Positions 8,995 to 16,747 of a DNA stretch of 64,000 bases are shown here, in pieces. The DNA is from Niastella vici (GTDB lineage Bacteria > Bacteroidota > Bacteroidia > Chitinophagales > Chitinophagaceae), in the NCBI RefSeq assembly GCF_002077945.1, contig NZ_LVYD01000056.1:62001-126000 (forward strand), given 5' to 3'. The notes beneath the pieces were generated by a model that was not told the DNA's origin, searched no databases, and saw only the letters and a program-made list of their open reading frames with translations. How positions within the stretch are numbered: position 1 is the first letter of the stretch; each line of letters starts with the position of its first letter. A program made the translations under genes and the position numbers.

Positions 8995-10719
8995 ATGAAA
9001 AAGTTTTTACCCACCTGTTTATTATTGGGTGCGCTGACCACACTGCAAAAAAATGCCGAGGCGCAGAACTGGCAGCTGGTGTGGCAGGATGAATTTACCA
9101 ATGGCATCAGCTCCGACTGGGTTTTTGAAACGGGTAATGGCAGCGGCGGCTGGGGCAACAATGAACTGGAATATTACCGCGCCGAGAATGCCACCGTTGA
9201 AAACGGACAACTGGTAATTACCGCCAAAAACGAATCGTATGGCGGTTATAATTATACATCGGCCCGCATGAAAACCCAGGGTAAAAAATCCTGGAAATTC
9301 GGCAAAATAGAAGCCCGGATAAAAATGCCGGCATTCTCAGGCATCTGGCCGGCATTCTGGATGCTGGGCGATAACATCTCCTCAGTTGGCTGGCCTTCCT
9401 GCGGTGAATTGGACATCATGGAACATATCAATTCCGAAAACATAAATTACGGCACAGCACACTGGTCGGACCCCAATGGCCAGCATGCTTCCTATGGTGG
9501 CAATACCGGCGTTACCGTAACCGATTATCACGTTTACAGTATTGAGTGGGATACCAACTACATCCGCTGGTTTGTAGATGGGGTTAAATACCATGAAATT
9601 TATATTGGTGGCGGCATCAACGGCACCAGCGAATTCCAGAATAATTTTTTCATTCTGTTGAACATGGCCGTAGGTGGCAACTGGCCCGGCTTTAACATTG
9701 ACAATGGCGGTTTCCCTGCCAAGATGTATGTTGACTATGTGCGTGTATACCAGGACGGCGGCGGCTCTGTAACCGGTCCTGTAGTTGTATACCAGGATTG
9801 TAATTACGGTGGAACTGCAGTAGCATTGAATCCGGGCAGTTATACCCTGTCGCAATTACAGGCCCTGGGCGTGGCAAATGACTGGGTTTCTTCAATAAAA
9901 GTGCAAAGCGGTTACAAAGCAACGTTGTATTGGGACGACAACTATAGTGGCAGCACGCTGGTTAAAACAGCCGACGACGCCTGTTTGGTTGATGACGGCT
10001 GGAATGATAAAGTATCTTCTATAGTGATCGGTTCCAACACCGCTTCCAGCACGCTGATACAGGCCGAGAGCTACAGCAATATGTCGGGCGTGCAAACCGA
10101 AGCCACTACCGATGATGGCGGCGGACTGAACGTTGGTTATATTGATGCAGGTGACTGGATGGCCTACCCTGCTGTAAACTTCCCCACTTCCGGTTCTTAC
10201 CTTATTGAATACCGCGTGGCCAGCCTGAGTGGCGGCGGCCGTTTATCAACTGACCTCAACGCCGGTTCTATTGTACTGGGTCAACTGGATGTACCTTCTA
10301 CCGGTGGCTGGCAAAACTGGACCACCATCTCACACACCGTAAATGTAACTGCAGGCACTTATAATCCGGGCATTTATGCCGTAGCAGGCGGCTGGAACCT
10401 TAACTGGATCCGCATTACACCGCTTAGCACCGCCAAATCGGCTGCAACCACCGGCATGGTGAACAGCCTCATCGATAACTCTGTACAGGCAGGAAAAGCA
10501 TTTACCATTTACCCCAATCCGGTTAAACAACTCCTGAACATCAGCAGTGGAGAATCACTGGCAGGTGGGCTTATCCGCATTTATGATATTAGCGGCAAAC
10601 AGGTTATATCTGCACGGCCTGCCAGCAACCACATTGATGTATCGGCACTGGCGCCGGGTGTATACACACTTTTATTCTCCAAAGACAAAACAAGGATCAC
10701 TAAAGAATTTGTGAAATAA
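8995..10719 (+). CDS. GH16 endo-beta-glucanase (laminarinase type) with beta-gamma-crystallin and CBM6 modules, T9SS cargo
   Basis: A 574-residue secreted enzyme starting at MKKFLPTC; an upstream in-frame ATG at 8935 would spoil the signal peptide. After the signal (~1-24) comes GH16 (~25-253) with GELDIMEH, nucleophile Glu138 and acid/base Glu143, of the laminarinase/lichenase type acting on beta-1,3 glucans. Next is a beta-gamma-crystallin domain (~263-345) with two Ca-binding-type D/N-D/N-x-x-S-S motifs (NDWVSS, NDKVSS). CBM6 (~352-476) follows, then a T9SS C-terminal domain (~495-574, YPNPV). It is 33 bp upstream of a GH18 gene whose C-terminal half is a close paralogue, so the two probably form an operon against fungal-type walls. 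Confidence 0.93.
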   Translation: MKKFLPTCLLLGALTTLQKNAEAQNWQLVWQDEFTNGISSDWVFETGNGSGGWGNNELEYYRAENATVENGQLVITAKNESYGGYNYTSARMKTQGKKSWKFGKIEARIKMPAFSGIWPAFWMLGDNISSVGWPSCGELDIMEHINSENINYGTAHWSDPNGQHASYGGNTGVTVTDYHVYSIEWDTNYIRWFVDGVKYHEIYIGGGINGTSEFQNNFFILLNMAVGGNWPGFNIDNGGFPAKMYVDYVRVYQDGGGSVTGPVVVYQDCNYGGTAVALNPGSYTLSQLQALGVANDWVSSIKVQSGYKATLYWDDNYSGSTLVKTADDACLVDDGWNDKVSSIVIGSNTASSTLIQAESYSNMSGVQTEATTDDGGGLNVGYIDAGDWMAYPAVNFPTSGSYLIEYRVASLSGGGRLSTDLNAGSIVLGQLDVPSTGGWQNWTTISHTVNVTAGTYNPGIYAVAGGWNLNWIRITPLSTAKSAATTGMVNSLIDNSVQAGKAFTIYPNPVKQLLNISSGESLAGGLIRIYDISGKQVISARPASNHIDVSALAPGVYTLLFSKDKTRITKEFVK

Positions 10720-10752
10720 GTTCCGAACCTTAAAAATTAAAAATCTAAGATC

Positions 10753-12630
10753 ATGAAGAAAAATCTACCGGTCAGCATTTTCCTGTTATTATTGCTGTTT
10801 GCCTCCGTGCAACGCGTAGCCGCGCAATTCAGGGTCATCGGCTACATGCCCTCCTGGACGGGTGATGTAAATGCTGTACAGTACAGCAAGCTCACCCATA
10901 TTAATTATGCATTTCTGTTGCCTACCGCAACGGGAGGAATACAGAGCATTGAGAACCCATCCAAACTGCAAAGCCTGGTTTCCCTTGCCCACTCCAATGG
11001 AGTAAAGGTGATGATCTCTGTAGGCGGCTGGAACAATGGCGATGACAGTGGTTTTGAAACACTGGCCGGCAATAGCAGCTACCGCAGCACTTTTGTGACC
11101 AATATGATCAATTTTGTGAATCAATATGGTTTGGATGGTGTTGACATAGACTGGGAATATCCCGATGCCGGCACCTCAGCCAATAACTATGTTACATTGA
11201 TGACACAACTGGCTACCGAAATGCACAACCGCGGTAAATTGCTGACTGCCGCTGTAGTGGGCACAGGCGGCAACAGCATTCTGCCTGCCGTTTTCAATGT
11301 AGTTGACTTCCTGAACCTGATGGCATATGACTATAACAACTACGATCACTCAACGTATGCATACGCGCAGCAGTCAATGAGCTACTGGCGGGGTCAGGGT
11401 TTACCACAATCAAAATGCGTTCTGGGTGTTCCATTTTATGGCCGGCCCAGCTGGGAAACATTTGCAGCATTGGTTGCCCGTGGCGCCGATCCCTATGCCG
11501 ACACCTATAATGGCGTTGGTTATAATGGGATCACCACCATCAAGAATAAAACCAACCTGGCCTTCGATCAGGGCAGTGGTATCATGATCTGGGAACTGAG
11601 TGGCGATGCAACCGGTTCCAACTCATTGGTATCGGCCATTCATGATGTAGTGTTGACCCATGGCGGCGGCAACACAACAGGCGTGGCTACCTTCTACAAA
11701 GATTGCAGCTACGGTGGCTATGCCGTTTCATTACCTGTTGGCACCTACACCCGGACGCAAATGATAGCCAGCGGCATTAGTGACGACGATATCTCTTCTT
11801 TAAAAGTACAAAGCGGTTATAAAGTAACGTTGTACTGGGACGACAACTTCACCGGCACCACGCTGGTTAAAACCGGTGACGATGATTGCCTGGTTGATGA
11901 TGGCTGGAATGACAAAGTAACATCTATCGCGATCAGCACCAATACCTCAGCAACGAGCATTTTGATACAGGCCGAGAATTATAACAATATGGCTGGTATA
12001 CAAACTGAAACCTGTACCGATGATGGTGGCGGGTTGAACGTTGGTTATATTGATGCCACCGACTGGATGGCTTATTACAACATTAACTTCCCTGTTAGCG
12101 GCACCTATAAAGTGGAATACCGCGTTGCGAGCCTGAGCGGTGGCGGCACTGTTTCCTGTGACCTGAATGCGGGTTCCATTCAACTGGGCCAACTGGCTGT
12201 TCCTTCAACCGGTGGCTGGCAAAACTGGACAACCATTTCACACAACGTTACCATTACTGCAGGCACTTACAACTTTGGTGTATATGCTCAGGCTGGTGGC
12301 TGGAACCTGAACTGGATCCGTATTACACCACTCAGCACCGCAAAAGTGGCAACCACTGCCGGCATGGTAAACAGCCTGATCGATAATTCTGTACAAACCG
12401 ATAAAGCATTCACCATTTACCCCAACCCTGTTCATCAACAATTGAACATTTCGAACGGTGGCGAATCTTTGTCTGGCGGCATTATCAGAATTTATGATAT
12501 CATGGGCAAACAGGTGGTAACAGCCCGCCCGGCTGCGAACCAGATCAACGTATCATCTTTGGCGCCTGGTGTATATACACTGGAGTTTACAAAGAATGGT
12601 AAGCGCATCGTTCGTCAGTTCATTAAGTAG
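10753..12630 (+). CDS. GH18 chitinase with beta-gamma-crystallin and CBM6 modules, T9SS cargo
   Basis: A 625-residue secreted enzyme: signal peptide (~1-24), GH18 (~25-302) with DGVDIDWEYP and catalytic Glu135, beta-gamma-crystallin (~311-396; DDDISS and NDKVTS motifs), CBM6 (~402-527) and T9SS C-terminal domain (~545-625). The GH18 domain is compact and lacks a visible chitinase-insertion domain, suggesting an endo-type open groove (inference). From the crystallin domain to the end it closely matches the GH16 protein just upstream, including the linker MVNSLIDNSVQ and the C-terminal domain. This points to duplication of a targeting and binding tail onto two catalytic domains. Confidence 0.93.
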   Translation: MKKNLPVSIFLLLLLFASVQRVAAQFRVIGYMPSWTGDVNAVQYSKLTHINYAFLLPTATGGIQSIENPSKLQSLVSLAHSNGVKVMISVGGWNNGDDSGFETLAGNSSYRSTFVTNMINFVNQYGLDGVDIDWEYPDAGTSANNYVTLMTQLATEMHNRGKLLTAAVVGTGGNSILPAVFNVVDFLNLMAYDYNNYDHSTYAYAQQSMSYWRGQGLPQSKCVLGVPFYGRPSWETFAALVARGADPYADTYNGVGYNGITTIKNKTNLAFDQGSGIMIWELSGDATGSNSLVSAIHDVVLTHGGGNTTGVATFYKDCSYGGYAVSLPVGTYTRTQMIASGISDDDISSLKVQSGYKVTLYWDDNFTGTTLVKTGDDDCLVDDGWNDKVTSIAISTNTSATSILIQAENYNNMAGIQTETCTDDGGGLNVGYIDATDWMAYYNINFPVSGTYKVEYRVASLSGGGTVSCDLNAGSIQLGQLAVPSTGGWQNWTTISHNVTITAGTYNFGVYAQAGGWNLNWIRITPLSTAKVATTAGMVNSLIDNSVQTDKAFTIYPNPVHQQLNISNGGESLSGGIIRIYDIMGKQVVTARPAANQINVSSLAPGVYTLEFTKNGKRIVRQFIK

Positions 12631-12663
12631 TATAAGCGCTCCTTTAAGTTAAGTAGTTAATAA

Positions 12664-12745
12664 CCCTGTCAGGTCTTAAGCCGTGCGCACACATATTTAT
12701 AATATGTATGCAACATGGAATGCTTTTTGACCTGACAGGGTTTTC
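12664..12745. terminator. CCCTGTCAGGTC inverted-repeat hairpin, probable terminator
   Basis: A perfect 12-bp inverted repeat, CCCTGTCAGGTC at 12664-12675 and GACCTGACAGGG at 12729-12740, is followed by TTTTCTTTT. The loop contains a further small hairpin (ACATATT-TAT-AATATGT). It lies between the GH18 and protease genes. A related element is at 50764-50823. Confidence 0.6.
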
Positions 12746-12778
12746 TTTTACATCCATACCAAAACTTAATCACGCACC

Positions 12779-15391
12779 ATGCATAAACTAAATCTGTACC
12801 TGATGATAGGCCTGTGTATAATAGGCTCCGCCACCTATGGTCAGGACAAACGTTATCCCATTGGCAGTAGCACCAATGTCTTAAGCAGCTTTCGCAAACA
12901 ACTAACGGCCACACAAAGGCCCAATGGACTCAGCCGTTTGCAGTTAAAAATTTCATCAACTGTTTCCATGCCGGCAAGCATCAATTTCCGCCGGTCAATA
13001 AGCGCCACCTCAGAACAACTGGCAGGTAGCATTGAAAACATACCTAATTCTTCTTTCTACCTGATGATCGAAGGCAAATCGGTGAACGGGCACATCCTGT
13101 TACGTGATAGTAAAAAAGCTTATAAGTATTTTTCCGATAATGATGGCGCTGTTTTTATTGAAGAAACAGATATCAACAAAGTGGTTTGTATAGATTATCA
13201 AAAAGCAAACACGACTACTACCACGGAGGCCAGCACGACCGACGCTCCTGTAGCTAATGCACCAGCAGCTGTCACCGACCTGCAAAGCTATCCGGGTGGC
13301 AATGGCTGTGTACTGCTCGATTTCGATGGGCAATATGTTTCAGGCACTGGCTGGAACAACGGTAATCCGATCACTGCAGCCCCGGCTAATTTAACAGATG
13401 CAGAAAAGGAAACCGTATGGAAATTGATCAGCGAAGATTACCGCCCATTTCATGTGAATATCACAACCAGTGAGGCCGTTTTTAATACGTACCCAAAAAC
13501 GAAAAGAATGCGTTGCATTTTTACACCTACCAATACAGCTGCCCCGGGAGCCGGCGGGGTAGCGTATTTAAATTCCTTCAGGTGGAATGATGATACCCCC
13601 TGCTGGGTTTTCAACAGTGGCGCCAAAGCAGCCGGTGAAGCCGGTTCGCACGAAGTGGGCCATACATTCGGTCTTTCACATGATGGCAGAACATCGCCTG
13701 TTGAAGAATATTATGCAGGCCAGGGCAACTGGGCCCCCATCATGGGTGTAGGGTATTATGTAACCCTGGTACAATGGAGCAAAGGAGAATATGCCAATCC
13801 CAGTCAAACCCAGGACGACCTGGCTATAATCTCCAGCACTGCCAACGGCGTAGGTTACCGGGCCGACGATTATGGCAACACGATATCTGCCGCCGGATCG
13901 CTTACTGTTGATGGCTCGGGCAATGTAAACAATGCAGGTATTATTGAGCGCACCGGTGATGTGGATATGTTTGCATTCACCACTACCGGCGGTAACCTCA
14001 GTCTTACCTTCAACCCCAATGCCACGCATCCTGATCTGGATATTCTGGCTACTTTATATGATAATAACGGAACTGCCATTACAAGCTCCAATCCCACGGC
14101 CCTGAACGCCAGCATCAGCAGTACGCTGGCTGCGGGCACGTATTATGTTTCGGTTACAGGTACGGGTTCAGGCAATCCTGCTACCACCGGTTATTCCAAC
14201 TATGCTTCGCTGGGTACTTATACCATTACCGGCACCATCGCCGGCGGTTCTACCCCAACCGGTATTGCCATCTTCTATAAAGATTGTAACTACACAGGCA
14301 CTTATGCAATCGGACTGAACGAAGGCAACTACACAACAGCGCAGCTTACCGCAAAAGGAATATCCAACAAAGACATCTCTTCCATTAAAATAACTTCAGG
14401 CTATGAAGTAGTGTTGTACAAGAACGACAATTTCGGTGGCAGCGCTGCCGGTTATACCGCAGATGTTTCCTGCCTTGTGAGCAGCGGCTGGAATGATTCT
14501 GCTTCTTCGTTACGCGTTCGTAAGGTGGCCAACACCTTACCTACAGTAAGCATTACTTCACCAGCCAATGGCAGCACATTTACCCCACCGGCCAGCATTA
14601 CGATCAATGCAACCGCCGCAGATGCCGATGGCGCCATCAGCAAAGTGGAATTTTATAATGGTTCTACCAAACTGGGTGAAGATGCCAGCAGCCCGTATTC
14701 ATATACCTGGGCCAATGCAAGCGGCGGCACTTATACCATTAAAGCAGTGGCAACAGACGATCGTGGCGGACAGGCCACAGCACAGATCACGGTGGCAGTC
14801 AGCAACCCGGCCGGGGCTACTGTGTTCAAACATTGCAGCTATGGCGGCTATACGATCAACCTGCCGGTTGGCACCTACACGCTCAACCAGTTAATAGCAC
14901 TGGGCGCTTTGGACAATGATATTTCTTCATTAAAAGTGAACAGCGGCTATGAAGTGATCCTGTACCGCGATAATAATTTTGTAGGTCCTGCTTATTTGTT
15001 CAGAAGCAATTACGAATGCCTGGTGAGCGTTGGCCTGTCGGGCGGTTCAACCGTTAACTTAAACGACTGGACCAGTTCCGTTGTGGTTCGTCAAACTGCT
15101 GCACAAGCTATGGCTGCATCAGAAAATGGCGGCGTAATTCCATATATTGAATACGCATCAACCATGCGCATATTGCCTAACCCCGTCATCAGTGAAATGG
15201 TTATTCAATATGGCAACATGGGCGATTATTTTGATGTGAAGATCGTTGACGTAAACGGCTCCCTTGTTTATACTGCTCCGCGTATTTTAAGCGGACAGGC
15301 CATCAACATCGCGAACCTGCGACCAGGCCTTTATTTCGTTAAAATAAATACGGGTAAAGAAACAATCACGAAAAAATTGATCAAGCGTTAA
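12779..15391 (+). CDS. Secreted metzincin-type zinc protease with PPC, beta-gamma-crystallin and Ig modules, T9SS cargo
   Basis: An 870-residue protein. After a signal peptide (~1-21) and a ~150-residue propeptide-like region comes the protease domain. Zinc site HEVGHTFGLSH at 291-301 fits HExxHxxGxxH, and a Met-turn candidate is Met322 (PIMGVGY). Then follow a pre-peptidase C-terminal-like beta domain (~365-487), beta-gamma-crystallin 1 (~495-581), an Ig-like domain (~586-674), beta-gamma-crystallin 2 (~680-771) and a T9SS C-terminal domain (~795-870, ending KKLIKR). All Ca-site motifs of the crystallin domains are kept (NKDISS, DNDISS). The modules are shared with the neighbouring chitinase and glucanase genes, so the protease is likely co-deployed outside the cell; the substrate is unknown. 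Confidence 0.9.
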   Translation: MHKLNLYLMIGLCIIGSATYGQDKRYPIGSSTNVLSSFRKQLTATQRPNGLSRLQLKISSTVSMPASINFRRSISATSEQLAGSIENIPNSSFYLMIEGKSVNGHILLRDSKKAYKYFSDNDGAVFIEETDINKVVCIDYQKANTTTTTEASTTDAPVANAPAAVTDLQSYPGGNGCVLLDFDGQYVSGTGWNNGNPITAAPANLTDAEKETVWKLISEDYRPFHVNITTSEAVFNTYPKTKRMRCIFTPTNTAAPGAGGVAYLNSFRWNDDTPCWVFNSGAKAAGEAGSHEVGHTFGLSHDGRTSPVEEYYAGQGNWAPIMGVGYYVTLVQWSKGEYANPSQTQDDLAIISSTANGVGYRADDYGNTISAAGSLTVDGSGNVNNAGIIERTGDVDMFAFTTTGGNLSLTFNPNATHPDLDILATLYDNNGTAITSSNPTALNASISSTLAAGTYYVSVTGTGSGNPATTGYSNYASLGTYTITGTIAGGSTPTGIAIFYKDCNYTGTYAIGLNEGNYTTAQLTAKGISNKDISSIKITSGYEVVLYKNDNFGGSAAGYTADVSCLVSSGWNDSASSLRVRKVANTLPTVSITSPANGSTFTPPASITINATAADADGAISKVEFYNGSTKLGEDASSPYSYTWANASGGTYTIKAVATDDRGGQATAQITVAVSNPAGATVFKHCSYGGYTINLPVGTYTLNQLIALGALDNDISSLKVNSGYEVILYRDNNFVGPAYLFRSNYECLVSVGLSGGSTVNLNDWTSSVVVRQTAAQAMAASENGGVIPYIEYASTMRILPNPVISEMVIQYGNMGDYFDVKIVDVNGSLVYTAPRILSGQAINIANLRPGLYFVKINTGKETITKKLIKR

Positions 15392-15438
15392 TAAGGGAAC
15401 TATTCCTTTACACGCGGAAGATTCTGGCATGAAAGAAT

Positions 15439-15466
15439 AGTCCACAGTCCATTAGTCATAGTCCGT
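15439..15466. repeat. One-armed heptamer array (AGTCCRY units)
   Basis: Four consecutive 7-base units, AGTCCAC, AGTCCAT, TAGTCAT and AGTCCGT, lie 3' of the protease gene and just before its terminator. They have the same 7-base periodicity as the paired hairpin arrays elsewhere in this window, but a different unit and no obvious inverted partner. Confidence 0.55.
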
Positions 15467-15470
15467 CATC

Positions 15471-15505
15471 ACGGAGCGGGAGCATGCCACCCGCTCCGTT
15501 TTTTA
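15471..15505 (+). terminator. Intrinsic terminator after the protease gene
   Basis: Perfect 10-bp stem ACGGAGCGGG (15471-15480) with CCCGCTCCGT (15490-15499), a 9-base loop, then six T. Confidence 0.85.
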
Positions 15506-15511
15506 TTTTAC

Positions 15512-15681
15512 ACCCCCCGGCCCCCTAAAGGGGGAGTGCTGGCGCGTTTTGAGAAGTCACTACTCAATTCAGCAATCTGAAATTCTAAAAAAATATGTAG
15601 ACTTAAGCTATGTCAGCCTGTTGAATTTTGTTATGTTTTTTAAGGTGGGGTAGTTCACCCCCATTAGGGGGCCGGGGGTAT
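15512..15681. repeat. Inverted CCCCCGGCCCCCTAA repeat pair
   Basis: CCCCCGGCCCCCTAAAGGGGG at about 15513-15533 is mirrored by CCCCCATTAGGGGGCCGGGGG at about 15658-15678, roughly 125 bp apart. Each arm also folds on itself. The segment between has no gene. It resembles the G/C-rich dispersed palindromes common between Bacteroidota genes; that it is mobile is inference. Confidence 0.6.
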
Positions 15682-15753
15682 TAACCAAAAACTTGCAAGC
15701 CGTTAACAATATTGCGCACCGTTAACCGTCTAACCTTACATAAACTCGGCATT

Positions 15754-15870
15754 ATGCATTCAATAGCTTTCCCTATTATTACCGGCGTTGTACTGATTGG
15801 CCTTATTTTATCATTTTACCTAAACAACAGGGGCAATAAAAACGACAGCGACCTCAATATTTACTCTTAG
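15754..15870 (+). CDS. Small single-pass membrane protein (38 aa), function unknown
   Basis: ATG at 15754 and TAG at 15868-15870 give 38 residues: a transmembrane stretch (IITGVVLIGLILSFYL) followed by a polar tail rich in N and D. No upstream domain is visible. It stands alone between a repeat and the SHOCT-type gene. Small ORFs of this size can occur by chance. The clean TM-plus-tail design is the only support. Confidence 0.4.
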   Translation: MHSIAFPIITGVVLIGLILSFYLNNRGNKNDSDLNIYS

Positions 15871-16169
15871 GTGCTGCTTTTAATGGATAAATGATCCAGG
15901 TTAACTTCTTGATGTATTCCCCCGCCATCGCCGGCCAGGCGATGACAAGTTTTTTACTTATCAACTCTTTTTTGTAACTTAGTGATAATAGGTCATTTCC
16001 TGGGAAAAACCCCAACGCTTCCATTAAATAACTACGATAGAAAGAACTGTACTATTTTATACTTATAGTTTTCCATTTCCAATGATTAGCTCCATACAGC
16101 TGATGGGGGAAAAGCTATTGCCATTCCAAAGCTGACTGCTATTTCTAAACGGTAAAAAACTATGTACTT

Positions 16170-16496
16170 ATGAATTTATTAATAATGAATAAGCAACGCC
16201 GGCTCGTTTTATCTGTAGCGATCATTGGCATTGTAGTGGCGGCATTTGGAACAGTATCTTCAGGCAATGGCATATGGCTGTCGTTACTGGCGCCTTTAAC
16301 GTTGATCTTATTGGCACTGTTGATTAAAAGTCCGGGTAATGCGAAGCCAGCAAATACACCCGTCCCCAACCAGCCACCCGTGGCTACGATCAATAAGCTG
16401 GAAGAGATGATAAAACTGATAGACCTGAAAGATGCGGGAAAAATATCAGATGTAGAATACCAGGAAAAGAGAGAACATTTGATCTACTATAGCTAA
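16170..16496 (+). CDS. Small membrane protein with SHOCT-like C-terminus
   Basis: A 108-residue protein with two hydrophobic segments (~14-30 and ~36-52), a proline-rich linker (PANTPVPNQPPV) and a C-terminal short amphipathic domain LEEMIKLIDLKDAGKISDVEYQEK. The L-x-D/K-L-x-x-x-G-x-I-S/T-x-x-E-Y/F-x-x-K pattern is that of SHOCT domains, found at the ends of many bacterial membrane proteins and thought to mediate oligomerisation or binding. A second ATG at 16185 is a possible start. Its 3' end abuts the tandem repeat downstream of the oxidoreductase gene. Function unknown. Confidence 0.7.
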   Translation: MNLLIMNKQRRLVLSVAIIGIVVAAFGTVSSGNGIWLSLLAPLTLILLALLIKSPGNAKPANTPVPNQPPVATINKLEEMIKLIDLKDAGKISDVEYQEKREHLIYYS

Positions 16497-16508
16497 GCTA
16501 TAAAATTT

Positions 16509-16747
16509 ATTTTCGCTCAGGTATCAACAACAGAGCATCGGCCACCACTGACCCACCGGCATTGGCTGCCTGAATGGTTACATTTGATCTATTTTCGCTC
16601 AGGTATCAACAACACAGCATCAGCCACCACTGCCCCATCGGCATTGGTTGCCTGTATGGTTACATTTGATCTATTTTCGCTCAGGTATCAACAACACAGC
16701 ATCGGCCACCACTGCCCCATCGGCATTGGCTGCCTGTATGGTTACAT
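16509..16747. repeat. 82-bp tandem repeat, three copies, from the 3' end of the oxidoreductase gene
   Basis: Copies begin at 16509, 16591 and 16673, each opening ATTTTCGCTCAGGTATCAAC. The unit is exactly 82 bp, and the third copy is the genuine 3' end of the minus-strand oxidoreductase gene. The two outer copies lie beyond its stop codon. Because 82 is not a multiple of three they could not extend the same frame. They differ by a few substitutions, so the duplication is not brand new. Confidence 0.9.
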
